Source: Micrococcales bacterium 73-13 (GTDB lineage: Bacteria; Actinomycetota; Actinomycetes; Actinomycetales; Microbacteriaceae). Taken from it: a DNA stretch of 64,000 nucleotides. Positions 26,256 to 35,598 of the stretch are shown piece after piece; the first letter of the stretch is position 1, and the number at the start of each line of letters is the position of its first letter. Position numbers and translations under genes: made by a program. A model generated the notes under the pieces. The model searched no databases. It saw only the letters and a program-made list of their open reading frames with translations, and was not told the DNA's origin. Location of the stretch: the NCBI GenBank assembly GCA_001898855.1, contig MKVN01000008.1, positions 95,285 to 159,284 on the forward strand, in the 5' to 3' direction.

Positions 26256-29200
26256 GTGACCTATCCGAAGCACCGCCCCGAGACGGGCGTCTCCGCGAGC
26301 CCGCGCTTCCCCGCGATCGAGGAGGAGGTGCTCGCCTACTGGAAGCGGGACGGCACGTTCCGCGCCTCGGTCGAGGAGCGCGCCGGCGATCCGGAGTGGG
26401 TGTTCTACGACGGCCCGCCGTTCGCGAACGGCCTCCCGCACTACGGCCATCTGCTCACCGGCTACGCGAAGGACGTGTTCCCGCGCTACCAGACGATGCG
26501 CGGCAAGCAGGTGCAGCGCCGCTTCGGCTGGGACACGCACGGCCTGCCCGCCGAGCTCGAGGCGATGCGCCAGCTCGGCATCACCACGAAGGGCGAGATC
26601 GAGGCGATGGGCCTCGAGGCGTTCAACGCCGCCGCCCGCGAGTCGGTGCTGCGCTACACGGAGGAGTGGGAGGCCTACGTGACCCGCCAGGCGCGCTGGG
26701 TCGACTTCGAGGACGACTACAAGACGCTCGACGTGACGTTCATGGAGAGCGTCCTCTGGGCGTTCCGGCAGCTGCACGACCGGGGTCTGGCGTACGAGGG
26801 CTTCCGGGTGCTCCCGTACTGCTGGAACGACGAGACGCCGCTGTCGAACCACGAGCTGCGGATGGACGACGACGTCTACCGGTCGCGCCAGGACCAGACC
26901 GTGACGGTCACGTTCCCGCTGCACGGCGCGCGGGCGGCCGAGCTCGGGCTCGAGGGCGTCGAGGCGCTCGCCTGGACCACGACGCCGTGGACGCTGCCGA
27001 CGAACGCGGCGCTCGCGGTGGGCCCGGCGATCGAGTACGCGGTGGTGCCGGCGGCCGGGCCCGGCGGCTCGCGTCACCTGCTCGCGACCGACACGATCGG
27101 CGGCTACGCGAAGGAGCTCGGCTACGCGTCCGCGGCGGAGGCGCTCGCCGCCGTCGAGCGCACGCTCACCGGCGCCGAGCTCGCAGGCCTCCGCTACCAG
27201 CCGATCTGGGACAGCTACTCGCCGGAGTACGGGCCGGAGGCGTACCAGGTGCTCGTCGCCGACTACGTCGCCACCGGCGAGGGCACCGGCATCGTCCATC
27301 AGGCGCCCGCCTACGGCGAGGACGACCAGGTGGTCTGCGCCGCCGCCGGCATCCCCGTGGTGCTCTCGCTCGACGACGGCGGCCGGTTCCTGCCGAGCAT
27401 GCCGCTGGTCGCCGGGCAGCGCTGGGACGAGGCGAACAAGCCGCTCACGCAGGCGCTGCGCGGCCTCGGCCGGCTGCTGCAGGTCAAGAGCCACGAGCAT
27501 CCCTACCCGCACTGCTGGCGGTGCAAGCAGCCCCTCATCTACAAGGCGGTGAGCTCGTGGTTCGTCCGGGTCACGGAGCTCAAGGACGAGATGCTCGCGC
27601 TCAACGAGCGGATCAACTGGGTGCCGGAGAACGTCAAGCACGGCCAGTTCGGCAAGTGGGTCGGCAACGCGCGCGACTGGTCGATCAGCCGCAACCGGTA
27701 CTGGGGCAGCCCGATCCCGGTCTGGAAGTCGGACGACCCCGCCTACCCGCGGATCGACGTCTACGGCTCGCTCGCCGAGCTCGAGCGCGACTTCGGGCGG
27801 CTGCCGCTCGGCCCCGACGGCGAGCCGAACCTGCACCGCCCCTACATCGACGAGCTGACCCGGCCGAACCCGGACGACCCGACCGGCCGCAGCACGATGC
27901 GCCGGATCGAGGATGTGCTCGACGTCTGGTTCGACTCGGGCTCGATGCCGTTCGCGCAGGTGCACTACCCGTTCGAGCACCGGGAGTGGTTCGACACGCA
28001 CAACCCGGCCGACTTCATCGTCGAGTACATCGGGCAGACCCGCGGCTGGTTCTACACCATGCACGTCCTGGCGACGGCGCTGTTCGGCCGGCCGGCGTTC
28101 TCCAACGTCATCTCGCACGGCATCGTGCTCGGCAACGACGGCCAGAAGATGTCGAAGTCGCTGCGCAACTACCCGGACGTGCAGGAGGTCTTCGACCGCG
28201 ACGGATCGGACGCGATGCGGTGGTTCCTGATGTCGTCCTCGGTCATCCGCGGCGGCAACCTCGTCGTGACCGAGGAGGGCATCCGGGGCGGCGTCCGCGA
28301 GCTGCTGCTGCCGCTGTGGTCGACCTACTACTTCTTCACCCTCTACGCGAACGCGGCGGGGGCCACCGGCACCCGGCGCACCGACTCGCCGAACGAGCTC
28401 GACCGCTACATCCTGGCGAAGACCCGCCAGACGCTGGAGGCGGTCACCGGCCACCTCGACGCGCTCGACTCGCCGCTCGCGGCGGAGGCGCTGCGCGACT
28501 TCGCCGACGTGCTCACCAACTGGTACGTGCGCCGCAGCCGCGACCGCTTCTGGACGGAGGACCGGGACGCGTTCGACACGCTCTACACGGTGCTGGAGAC
28601 GGTGACGCGGATGGCCGCCCCGCTGCTGCCGCTGGTCGCCGAGGAGATCTGGCGCGGGCTCACCGGCGGCCGCAGCGTGCATCTGACGGACTGGCCGGAC
28701 GCGGACGCGTTCCCGAGCGACCCGGAGCTGGTGGAGACGGTCGACCTCGTACGCGAGATCGCGTCGGCGGCGCACGGGCTGCGCAAGTCCCGGCAGCTGC
28801 GGGTGCGGCTGCCGCTGCCGTCGCTCAAGGTCTACGCGGGGCGGCCCGAGCCCTTGCGGCCGTACCGCGAGCTGCTGGAGCAGGAGCTGAACGTCAAACG
28901 GGTCGTCATCTCGGGCGGGAAGGGCGGCGACGGCTGGGTCAGCCCGTTCGCGGACCGGGTCACCGTCAACGCCCGGTCGCTCGGTCCGCGGATCGGCAAA
29001 GAGGTCCAGCGCGTCATCGCCGCCGCCAAGTCGGGCGACTTCGCCTACGTCGACGGCAGGCTGGTCGTCGGCGGCGTCGAGCTGCTGCCGGCCGAGTACT
29101 CGTACGAGAAGGAGCTGGTCGACCCGGACGCGACCGCGGCCATCCTCGAGTCGGGCGAGGTGATCGAGCTCGACATCGCCGTCACCCCCGAGCTCGAGGC

Positions 29201-29420
29201 CGAGGGCACCGCCCGCGACGTGATCCGGCTCGTGCAGGACGCGCGCAGGGCCGCCGGCCTCGACGTCGCCGACCGCATCGCGCTGACGCTGACGCTCCCG
29301 GCGCAGGACGCCGCCGCGGCTCGCGCCCACGAGGCGCTCATCGCCGGCGAGACGCTTGCGGTCGAGGTCGCGATCGGCGAGGGTGACACCGACATCCGCG
29401 TCGAGCGCGCGGCGAGATGA
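26256..29420 (+). CDS. ileS: Isoleucyl-tRNA synthetase, eukaryote-like type 2
   Basis: Charges tRNA-Ile. The GTG at 26256 gives 1054 residues beginning [18 protein letters not shown]; it follows CCGGAGCCCCCA and is the first codon after the T-box. The signature [18 protein letters not shown] (HYGH near residue 62) and [11 protein letters not shown] (near 630) mark a class I synthetase of the IleS2 type, the branch that includes eukaryotic and mupirocin-tolerant bacterial enzymes. A Cys pair is seen in [17 protein letters not shown]. The editing domain (about 190-400) and the C-terminal anticodon region are complete. It is followed by folC after 10 bases. Confidence 0.97.
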   Translation: MTYPKHRPETGVSASPRFPAIEEEVLAYWKRDGTFRASVEERAGDPEWVFYDGPPFANGLPHYGHLLTGYAKDVFPRYQTMRGKQVQRRFGWDTHGLPAELEAMRQLGITTKGEIEAMGLEAFNAAARESVLRYTEEWEAYVTRQARWVDFEDDYKTLDVTFMESVLWAFRQLHDRGLAYEGFRVLPYCWNDETPLSNHELRMDDDVYRSRQDQTVTVTFPLHGARAAELGLEGVEALAWTTTPWTLPTNAALAVGPAIEYAVVPAAGPGGSRHLLATDTIGGYAKELGYASAAEALAAVERTLTGAELAGLRYQPIWDSYSPEYGPEAYQVLVADYVATGEGTGIVHQAPAYGEDDQVVCAAAGIPVVLSLDDGGRFLPSMPLVAGQRWDEANKPLTQALRGLGRLLQVKSHEHPYPHCWRCKQPLIYKAVSSWFVRVTELKDEMLALNERINWVPENVKHGQFGKWVGNARDWSISRNRYWGSPIPVWKSDDPAYPRIDVYGSLAELERDFGRLPLGPDGEPNLHRPYIDELTRPNPDDPTGRSTMRRIEDVLDVWFDSGSMPFAQVHYPFEHREWFDTHNPADFIVEYIGQTRGWFYTMHVLATALFGRPAFSNVISHGIVLGNDGQKMSKSLRNYPDVQEVFDRDGSDAMRWFLMSSSVIRGGNLVVTEEGIRGGVRELLLPLWSTYYFFTLYANAAGATGTRRTDSPNELDRYILAKTRQTLEAVTGHLDALDSPLAAEALRDFADVLTNWYVRRSRDRFWTEDRDAFDTLYTVLETVTRMAAPLLPLVAEEIWRGLTGGRSVHLTDWPDADAFPSDPELVETVDLVREIASAAHGLRKSRQLRVRLPLPSLKVYAGRPEPLRPYRELLEQELNVKRVVISGGKGGDGWVSPFADRVTVNARSLGPRIGKEVQRVIAAAKSGDFAYVDGRLVVGGVELLPAEYSYEKELVDPDATAAILESGEVIELDIAVTPELEAEGTARDVIRLVQDARRAAGLDVADRIALTLTLPAQDAAAARAHEALIAGETLAVEVAIGEGDTDIRVERAAR

Positions 29421-29430
29421 GAGCAGCACC

Positions 29431-30762
29431 GTGACCGACTACGCCGAGGACGCCGCCCGCGTCGCCGAGGAGCTGCTGCAGCGCATCGGCGAGGCCGCCC
29501 CGCAGCCGCGCCTGGACCCGACCCGCCGGGTCGCCGACCTGCTCGGCGAGCCGCAGCGGGCCTACCCCGTCATCCACATCACCGGCACGAACGGCAAGAC
29601 GACGACCGCGCGCATCATCGAGAGCATCCTGCGCGCCTACGGCCTGCGCACCGGCCTCCTGACGAGCCCGCACCTGGTGCGGGTCAACGAGCGGATCGTC
29701 ATCGACGGCGAGCCGATCGGCGACGAGCGGCTGGTCGCGAACTGGGACGACATCCAGCCCTATCTGCTCATGGTCGACACCGAGCTGGAGGCGGCGGGGG
29801 AGCCGGCGCTGACCTACTTCGAGGCGCTCACGGTGCTCGCCTTCGCCGCCTTCGCCGACGCGCCGGTGGACGTCGCCGTCATCGAGGTCGGCATGGGCGG
29901 CGAGTGGGACTCGACGAACGTCGCGGACGGTCAGGTCGCCGTCCTCGCCCCGATCGCGCTGGACCACACCCACCGGCTCGGCGCCACGGTCGAGGAGATC
30001 GCGCGCACCAAGGCGGGCATCATCAAGCCGCTCGCCGAGGTGGTCACGGCGATGCAGGAGCCGGAGGCGCTCGCCGAGATCGCGCGCGCGGTCGAGCTGA
30101 CCGAGTCGGTGCTGCACGCCGAGGGGCCGGCGTTCGAGCTGGAGTCCTCCGAGGTCGCGGTCGGGGGGCAGTCGATCACGGTCCGCGGGCTCGCCGCCCG
30201 CTACGAGGACCTCTACCTGCCGCTCTACGGCGACCATCAGGGGCACAACGCGGCGCTCGCGATCGCGGCCGTCGAGGCCTTCCTCGGCCGCGGCACCCAG
30301 CCGCTGGTGCCGGAGGTGCTCGCCGACGGGCTGGCCGGCGCCGCCTCGCCGGGGCGCCTGCAGATCATCGCGGCCGACCCGGTCGTCATCCTGGACGCGG
30401 CGCACAACCCGCACGGCGCCCGGTCGCTCGCGCGCGCCCTGCCGAAGTACTTCGACTTCGACGAGATCGCGTTCGTCATCGGGATCCTCGCCGACAAGGA
30501 CGCGGCGGGCGTGGTCGCCGAGCTGGCCCCGCTCGCGGCGCGCTGGTTCCCGACCTCCAGCGGCTCGGACCGGGCGCTGCCCGCCGAGGAGGTCGCCGAG
30601 CTGCTCGAGGAGACCGGCGCCGAGCACGAGCCCGCGATGCCGCTCACCGAGGCGCTGCGCGCCGCGCAGGCCTGGGCCGCGGAGGCGCCCCGCCGGGCGG
30701 TCGTCGTCGCGGGCTCGATCACCCTCGTCGGCGACGTGCTGAGGATGGTGGAGGGTGGCTGA
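29431..30762 (+). CDS. folC: Folylpolyglutamate synthase / dihydrofolate synthase
   Basis: Adds glutamate residues to folates and, in many bacteria, makes dihydrofolate from dihydropteroate. The 443-residue Mur-ligase-fold protein has the P-loop HITGTNGKTTTARII near residue 50, the FolC signature TSPHLVRVNERIVIDGEPI, ALDHTHRLGATVEEIARTKAGI, the GHNAALAIAA segment, and ILDAAHNPHGARSL in the C-terminal domain. The GTG start follows AGATGAGAGCAGC. It lies in an ileS-folC-DUF4233-ndk operon whose members overlap or nearly touch. Confidence 0.95.
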   Translation: MTDYAEDAARVAEELLQRIGEAAPQPRLDPTRRVADLLGEPQRAYPVIHITGTNGKTTTARIIESILRAYGLRTGLLTSPHLVRVNERIVIDGEPIGDERLVANWDDIQPYLLMVDTELEAAGEPALTYFEALTVLAFAAFADAPVDVAVIEVGMGGEWDSTNVADGQVAVLAPIALDHTHRLGATVEEIARTKAGIIKPLAEVVTAMQEPEALAEIARAVELTESVLHAEGPAFELESSEVAVGGQSITVRGLAARYEDLYLPLYGDHQGHNAALAIAAVEAFLGRGTQPLVPEVLADGLAGAASPGRLQIIAADPVVILDAAHNPHGARSLARALPKYFDFDEIAFVIGILADKDAAGVVAELAPLAARWFPTSSGSDRALPAEEVAELLEETGAEHEPAMPLTEALRAAQAWAAEAPRRAVVVAGSITLVGDVLRMVEGG

Positions 30763-31150
30763 GCCGGACGAGACCCTGCCGGAGGGCTGGAAGCGGAACC
30801 TGCTGACCCCGAAGCTGCTGGCGATCGCGCTCGGCCTCGACGTGTTCCTCGTGGTGTTCGCCGCGCTCACCGCGTTCGGCCTCCGGCGCCTCGACCCGGC
30901 GCTCGCGTTCGGCGGCGGCGGGGCGCTCGTCCTGCTCTGCCTGATCGCCGCGGCGTTCGTGCGCAAGGCCGCCTGGGCGGTCTGGCTCGGCTGGCTCATC
31001 CAGCTGGCACTGATCGCGAGCGGGCTGCTGCTCGCGCCGATGTACCTCCTCGGCGGCGCCTCCCTGATCCTGTGGGTATGGTGTCTCTGGCGCGGGGCGA
31101 AGGCCGATCGCGCGCCGTTCCCGTCCACGCCGCCAGGAGACGCAGCATGA
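30755..31150 (+). CDS. DUF4233-like small membrane protein
   Basis: A 131-residue protein with four transmembrane segments between residues 22 and 110 (LLAIALGLDVFLVVFAALTAF, ALAFGGGGALVLLCLIAAAFV, AVWLGWLIQLALIASGLLL, MYLLGGASLILWVWCLW). Proteins of the DUF4233 family sit between folC and ndk in many actinobacteria, and this one fits by position, size and topology. The start overlaps folC by 8 bases and the stop overlaps the ndk ATG, so translation is coupled. The function is unknown. Confidence 0.85.
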   Translation: MAEPDETLPEGWKRNLLTPKLLAIALGLDVFLVVFAALTAFGLRRLDPALAFGGGGALVLLCLIAAAFVRKAAWAVWLGWLIQLALIASGLLLAPMYLLGGASLILWVWCLWRGAKADRAPFPSTPPGDAA

Positions 31151-31572
31151 GCATCGTCGAGGAGACCCTCGTCCTCGTGAAACCCGACGGGGTCGCCCGG
31201 AACCTCACGGGGGAGATCCTCCGCCGCCTCGAGGCCAAGGGCTACCAGCTCGTCGACCTGCGGATGCTCCAGCCCGAGCGCGAGCTGCTCGAGGCGCACT
31301 ACGCGGAGCACGCCGGCAAGCCGTTCTTCGGGCCGCTCGTCGAGTTCATGGGCTCCGGACCGGTGGTGGCGGTCCGGCTCGCCGGGCACCGCGTCGTCGA
31401 GGGCGTCCGGACGCTGCTCGGCGCGACCGAGCCGACGGTCGCGGCGCCGGGGACGATCCGCGGCGATCTCGGCCGGGACTGGGGCGCCTCGGTGGTGCAG
31501 AACCTGGTGCACGCCTCCGACGCGCCCGAGACGGCCGCGCGGGAGCTCGCCCTCTGGTTCTCCCGTCGTTGA
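31147..31572 (+). CDS. ndk: Nucleoside diphosphate kinase
   Basis: Balances nucleoside triphosphate pools by transferring the gamma phosphate through a phospho-His. The 141-residue protein has ETLVLVKPDGVARNLTGEI at the N-terminus, the nucleotide-binding Arg/Lys residues, and the catalytic segment GDLGRDWGASVVQNLVHASD with the active His in NLVHASD (commonly NxxHGSD; here Ala replaces Gly after the His). ATGA overlap with the preceding gene. It closes the ileS-folC operon. Confidence 0.95.
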   Translation: MSIVEETLVLVKPDGVARNLTGEILRRLEAKGYQLVDLRMLQPERELLEAHYAEHAGKPFFGPLVEFMGSGPVVAVRLAGHRVVEGVRTLLGATEPTVAAPGTIRGDLGRDWGASVVQNLVHASDAPETAARELALWFSRR

Positions 31573-31598
31573 GCCGGGTGCCGCCGGCGGGGCCCCGC

Positions 31599-31633
31599 GG
31601 GTCGAGTAGCCGCGCAGCGGCGTATCGAGACCC
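31599..31633. repeat. REP-like palindromic intergenic element
   Basis: A 35-base imperfect palindrome between ndk and the VKOR-like gene: one arm is GGGTCGAGTAGCCGC and the other GCGGCGTATCGAGACCC, with a short loop. Elements with GTCTCGATAC and GGCTACTCGACC arms are, to my knowledge, scattered widely in Microbacteriaceae genomes. As it lies between two convergent genes it may also act as a bidirectional terminator. Only one copy was found in this window. Confidence 0.65.
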
Positions 31634-31639
31634 CGGGTC

Positions 31640-32236
31640 TCAGAACAGCGTGCTGAGGAAGTCCAGCCGCAGCTGCGCGACGAGCGCGATGACGACGTAG
31701 CTCAGCAGCGCCACCAGCGGCGACCAGCCGAGCAGCACGGCGCCGGGTCGCCGGCCCCACGCGCCGAACGCGCCCTGCTTGAGGTTGTGGAAGGTCACCG
31801 TCCAGAACGCCAGGATGGTCGCCGCCCAGGTCAGCATGCACCACGGGCAGAGCGTGCCGAGCACGAAGATCGACTGGCTCATCAGCCAGATGCAGAACGC
31901 CAGGGCGCCGGCGAGCCCGAGGTCGAAGAGCAGCCAGAACCACCGCTGGAACGCGGCCCCGGCGATCAGCGCGACCGCGACCGCGATCGGCGCGACCCAG
32001 CCCATCAGCCCCCAGACCGGGTTCGGCACGCCGAAGAAGACGGCGCCCTGCGCCGACTGCAGGTTCGCGCCGCACTGCACGATGACCGAGATGTTGCAGC
32101 TGAGCGCCGCGTCGGGGTCGGCGAGCACCGCGAACTTGTCGAGGGTCAGCTCGAACGCGGCCCAGAGCCCGGCGACGGCGGTGATCAGCAGGACGACGAC
32201 GAGGAACCACGGGCGGCGCGCTGGCGAATCGCTCAC
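31640..32236 (-). CDS. Vitamin K epoxide reductase (VKOR) family protein
   Basis: A 198-residue membrane protein that in actinobacteria passes electrons from an exported DsbA-like protein to quinones, so that disulfides form outside the cytoplasm. The four essential cysteines are present: a loop pair (SCNISVIVQCG, residues about 43 and 51) and the CPWC redox centre in GTLCPWCMLTW. About five transmembrane helices are visible, and there is no fused thioredoxin domain. The GTG at 32236 lies six bases after GATAAT (32243-32248 on the minus strand), indicating a leaderless message. Confidence 0.92.
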   Translation of the reverse strand: MSDSPARRPWFLVVVLLITAVAGLWAAFELTLDKFAVLADPDAALSCNISVIVQCGANLQSAQGAVFFGVPNPVWGLMGWVAPIAVAVALIAGAAFQRWFWLLFDLGLAGALAFCIWLMSQSIFVLGTLCPWCMLTWAATILAFWTVTFHNLKQGAFGAWGRRPGAVLLGWSPLVALLSYVVIALVAQLRLDFLSTLF

Positions 32237-32429
32237 GACGCCATTATCCCGACGCGACGTGCGATAAGGCTGGACCGGCCCTCCGGGGCGTCGGACCGCG
32301 TCCTGCGACGCGGGCGGCATCCCAGCCCGACCGCGGCATGATGGCCGGGTTTTTGCAGTTTTCCAGCATCGGGCCCCTTGGCAGACTCGGTCGGGTGAGC
32401 AGACCGCCCCGCCCCGCGAGCCCGTCGGC

Positions 32430-33746
32430 ATGAGCCGCGAACGCCGGGGGCGGATGGTGCTCACGCTGTTCGCCGCGGTGGCGGGATACCACCATGGCGG
32501 CTGGCGGCGTCCGGACAGCGGCGCGGAGCACTGGGGCGATCTCGAGCCGATCTCCGAGATGGTCCGTCGCGCCGAGCAGGCCAAGCTGCACGCGGTGTTC
32601 TGGGCCGACGTCCTCTCGGCGAACCCGCTCTACGAGGGCTCCGTCTCCCTGCCATCCCAGTACGAGCCGATCACCACGCTCGCCGCCCTGGCCCCGCTGA
32701 CCGAGCGGATCGGCCTGATCGGCACCGCGTCGACCACCTTCAGCCACCCGTACACCGTGGCGCGGCAGTTCAACATGCTCGACCGGCTCTCCGGGGGCAG
32801 GGCGGGCTGGAACATCGTCACCTCGTACATGGGGAACGAGAACTACGGCCTCGAGGAGATGCCGGACGCGGCCGCACGGTACCGCCAGGCGCGCGAGTTC
32901 GTCGAGGTGAGCCGGCGACTCTGGGAGAGCTGGGACGAGGACGCCGTCATCGCCGATCGGGCCGCGGGACGATGGATCGACCCCGCGCGGCTGCACCGGA
33001 TCGACCATCGGGGCGAGTTCTACACGGTCCAGGGCCCGCTGAACCTCCGCCGCTCCCCGCAGACCGGCCCGGTGCTCGTCCAGGCCGGCTCCTCCGGCCC
33101 CGGGATGGACCTCGGCGCGAGCTTCGCGGAGATCGTCTACACCGCCCAGCACGAGCGCGAGGACGCCATCGACTTCTACGCGAGGTACAAGGAGGTGGTC
33201 GTCGCGAAGGGCCGGGCGGCGGACGAGGTGGCGCTGCTGCCGGGCACGGTGCCGATCATCGGCGACACCGAGGCCGAGGCGAAGGAGATCGCCGCCGAGC
33301 TCGCCGGGTACATCGACTACGAGCAGGGGAGGAAGCTGGTCGGCCGCATCCTCGGGATCGACGTCTCCGACCTCGACCTCGACGACCCGATCCCCGCCGA
33401 GCGGTTCGCCGGCGTCAACCCGGCCGCGGTGATGCAGAGCCGCACCGGCGCGGCGGGCGCCCGGGTGCTCGCCCAGGGCTGGACGCTGCGCCGCCTGATC
33501 GTCGACCAGGGACGCGGCGGCGGCCACCACTGGATCGTCGGCAGCGCCGAGCAGGTCGCGGACGAGATGATCGACTGGTTCGAGCACGGCGGCTGCGACG
33601 GGTGGATCATCAATCCGCCCTCGGCACCCGCGGGCTTCCGCGCCATCACCGACAAGCTCGTCCCGCTGCTCCAGGAGCGCGGCTACTTCCACGACGACTA
33701 CGAGGGCGCGACGCTCAGGGAGAACCTGCAGGCCGCGCGGGCCTGA
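32430..33746 (+). CDS. NtaA/SnaA/DszA-family FMN-dependent monooxygenase 1
   Basis: A 438-residue bacterial luciferase-like enzyme that uses reduced FMN supplied by a separate reductase and O2 to cleave C-N or C-S bonds or oxidise small organics. Family signs are IGLIGTASTTFSHPYTVARQ, GRAGWNIVTS, YGLEEMPDAAARY, GEFYTVQGPLNLRRSPQTGP and VLVQAGSSGPGMDLGA. It is closely similar along its whole length to the second monooxygenase at 37728. It converges with the flavin reductase gene 16 bases downstream. The substrate is unknown; relatives act on nitrilotriacetate, EDTA, dibenzothiophene sulfone and methyl sulfides. Confidence 0.92.
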   Translation: MSRERRGRMVLTLFAAVAGYHHGGWRRPDSGAEHWGDLEPISEMVRRAEQAKLHAVFWADVLSANPLYEGSVSLPSQYEPITTLAALAPLTERIGLIGTASTTFSHPYTVARQFNMLDRLSGGRAGWNIVTSYMGNENYGLEEMPDAAARYRQAREFVEVSRRLWESWDEDAVIADRAAGRWIDPARLHRIDHRGEFYTVQGPLNLRRSPQTGPVLVQAGSSGPGMDLGASFAEIVYTAQHEREDAIDFYARYKEVVVAKGRAADEVALLPGTVPIIGDTEAEAKEIAAELAGYIDYEQGRKLVGRILGIDVSDLDLDDPIPAERFAGVNPAAVMQSRTGAAGARVLAQGWTLRRLIVDQGRGGGHHWIVGSAEQVADEMIDWFEHGGCDGWIINPPSAPAGFRAITDKLVPLLQERGYFHDDYEGATLRENLQAARA

Positions 33747-33762
33747 GCGGGCGCGACCGCCC

Positions 33763-34305
33763 CTAGAGTCGCGCGCCGCTCTCCAGCCGGAACCAGGCGC
33801 GGTCCTGGTAGACGAGCGGGGTGCGCTCCTCGTCGGCGGACTCGCCGGTCTCGAGCACCTCGCAGATCATGAGCGTGGCCCCACCCACCTCGAGGCGGTG
33901 GGCGACACGGCAGCGCAGCCAGTTCGTCACCGAGTGGAAGAGCGGCTCGCCGCCCGGCAGGCGCGTCCAGATGCGCCGGTCGGCGAACCGGTCGACGCCG
34001 CTGCTCGCGCCGAGCTTGGCGATCTCGAGGTGGCGCACGTCGAGCAGGTGCACCACCACGGTGCTCGCGCGCAGCATCGCCGCCGCCGCCGACGAGGCGT
34101 GCGAGAGCGAGAACGCGAGCAGCGGCGGGTCCAGGTTCACCGAGGTGAGCGAGGTGAGCGTCAGCGCGACCGGCCCGTCGCCGGGGTCGGCGGTGACGAC
34201 TGCGACCCCGCCGGGATGCCGGCGGAACGCCGCCTTGTACGACTCGGCGGTGACGGGCCGCGTGACCACGGCCGGCGTCTCCGCCTCGGCGTGCCCGGTC
34301 GGCAT
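33763..34305 (-). CDS. Flavin reductase (NADH:FMN oxidoreductase) of the monooxygenase system
   Basis: A 180-residue flavin reductase-like split-barrel protein (FRRHPGGVAVVTADPGDGP, LTSLTSVNLDPPLLAFSLSHAS, WTRLPGGEPLFHS, AHRLEVGGATLMICEVL). It should supply FMNH2 to the two monooxygenases of this island. An alternative start is the GTG at 34320 directly after the stop of the enolase-like gene, with GGAG 7 bases upstream; the ATG at 34305 has AAGGGCGA upstream and is slightly preferred. Either way it is transcribed with the enolase-superfamily gene. Confidence 0.92.
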   Translation of the reverse strand: MPTGHAEAETPAVVTRPVTAESYKAAFRRHPGGVAVVTADPGDGPVALTLTSLTSVNLDPPLLAFSLSHASSAAAAMLRASTVVVHLLDVRHLEIAKLGASSGVDRFADRRIWTRLPGGEPLFHSVTNWLRCRVAHRLEVGGATLMICEVLETGESADEERTPLVYQDRAWFRLESGARL

Positions 34306-34320
34306 GACGTCGCCCTTCAC

Positions 34321-35454
34321 CTAGTACTCCGCGACGATGCCGCTGCGGATCAGATCCCAGTCGATCTCGACCCCGAGCCCCGGCGCGGTCGGGGCGTGGA
34401 GGAGCCCCTGCTCGATCTTGAGCGGCGTGGCCAGGCCGTAGTTGAGCCATTCGAAGCCGTACTCGCCGGTCGGATGGATGGCCAGCACCTCGAACCATCC
34501 GGCGTTCGGCGCGGCCATGGCCACGTGCGCGCCGGCGGCGTTGCCGAGCGGGTTGAAGCCGTCGTGCGGCTCGAAGCCGAGACGGAACACCTCGGCCGTG
34601 CGCACGATCTTCATGAGCGCGGTGATCCCGCCCTTGAACGCGACGTCGCCGCGCAGGTAGTCGGTCGCGCCGCGCAGGATCCACTGCGGGTAGTCGTACG
34701 GCCCGCCGGCGGTCATCTCGGTCGCCAGCAGGGGGATGCGGAGGTGCCGGCGCAGTCGCTCGTAGCCGTAGACGTCGTCGGACTGCAGCGGGTCCTCGTA
34801 CCAGAGGTAGTCGAGCTCCTCGAGCACGCGGCCGAAGCGCAGCGCCTCCTCGTAGCCGTAGACCCAGGGGGAGTCCCACATGAGGGTGTAGTCGGGCCCG
34901 ACCGCCTCGCGCACCGCGCGCGCCGTCTCGATGTCCTGCTGCAGCGGGACGTCGAGGCCGGCGCGCAGCCGGAGCTGGGTGGGGGGATGGATCTTGTACG
35001 CCCCGAACCCCTCGGACCGGTAGTGCAGCGCCTCGGCCGCGTAGTCATCGGGACGGCGGTGCACCCACGAGGAGACGTACACCGGGATCGTGGTGCGCGC
35101 GGTCCCGAGGAGCCGGTGGATGGGCAGGCCGGCGGTCCGGCCGAGGATGTCCCAGAGCGCGACGTCGACGGCACCGATGGCCACGGTGCCGAGCATCCGC
35201 TCCTGCTGCCAGAGCCGCTCCCAGATGATGCCGATGTCGAGCGCGTCGGCGCCGATGAGCTGCGGGCGCACGACCTCTGCGATCAGCTGCGCGACGGTCT
35301 CCGTGCGGGTGTGCGCGCCGCCGACGAAGGCGGTGCCCTCGACGCCGCTGTCGGTCGAGATGGTGAGCACCCCGAAGGCGCCGACGTTGGTGCCGGGGAG
35401 GATCGGGGTGGCCCGTTCGTGCATCGCGACGCGGACTCCGGTGATGTTCGTCAC
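34321..35454 (-). CDS. Enolase-superfamily (mandelate racemase/muconate lactonizing type) enzyme
   Basis: A 377-residue TIM-barrel enzyme expected to abstract a proton next to a carboxylate, giving dehydration, epimerisation or cycloisomerisation of an acid sugar or related acid. The metal ligands appear as Asp in LMWDSPW, Glu in WYEDPL and Glu in ATEMTAG, with a Lys in YKIHPPTQ, an Asp in RGDVAFKGG and the general-base-like His in FEPHDGFNPLG. The GTG at 35454 was chosen because GGAAGGAG lies about 10 bases upstream; the open frame extends to 35526 without a ribosome site. It is first in a two-gene unit with the flavin reductase and carries the shared promoter element upstream. Confidence 0.9.
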   Translation of the reverse strand: MTNITGVRVAMHERATPILPGTNVGAFGVLTISTDSGVEGTAFVGGAHTRTETVAQLIAEVVRPQLIGADALDIGIIWERLWQQERMLGTVAIGAVDVALWDILGRTAGLPIHRLLGTARTTIPVYVSSWVHRRPDDYAAEALHYRSEGFGAYKIHPPTQLRLRAGLDVPLQQDIETARAVREAVGPDYTLMWDSPWVYGYEEALRFGRVLEELDYLWYEDPLQSDDVYGYERLRRHLRIPLLATEMTAGGPYDYPQWILRGATDYLRGDVAFKGGITALMKIVRTAEVFRLGFEPHDGFNPLGNAAGAHVAMAAPNAGWFEVLAIHPTGEYGFEWLNYGLATPLKIEQGLLHAPTAPGLGVEIDWDLIRSGIVAEY

Positions 35455-35539
35455 GGCTGCTCGGCTCCTTCCGCCCCGGGCGCCCGACGGCGCGCCGAGG
35501 CTGATCGTGGCCATGCTCGCACGCACTCCGATACCAGGA

Positions 35540-35551
35540 CAAATAGATAAA
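35540..35551 (-). promoter_or_regulatory. Shared 12-mer TTTATCTATTTG, copy 1 (enolase-like gene promoter)
   Basis: On the minus strand TTTATCTATTTG precedes the enolase-superfamily gene by about 86 bases. The identical 12-mer, in the same orientation to its gene, precedes the dehydrogenase gene at 36665-36676. The TATCTA inside it could be a -10 hexamer. Confidence 0.7.
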
Positions 35552-35561
35552 GGTGGAAGGA

Positions 35562-35582
35562 AACCACCATTCGATAGTGGTT
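35562..35582. promoter_or_regulatory. Palindrome upstream of the enolase-like gene, candidate LysR site
   Basis: Two nine-base arms (AACCACCAT and ATAGTGGTT) flank TCG, with one mismatch. The centre (35572) is 21 bases upstream of the shared 12-mer. The core CATTCGAT recurs at 36583-36590 upstream of the lysR gene. It would sit near -35, a usual position for LysR activation sites. Confidence 0.6.
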
Positions 35583-35598
35583 CTGTCCGAAGGTCGGG

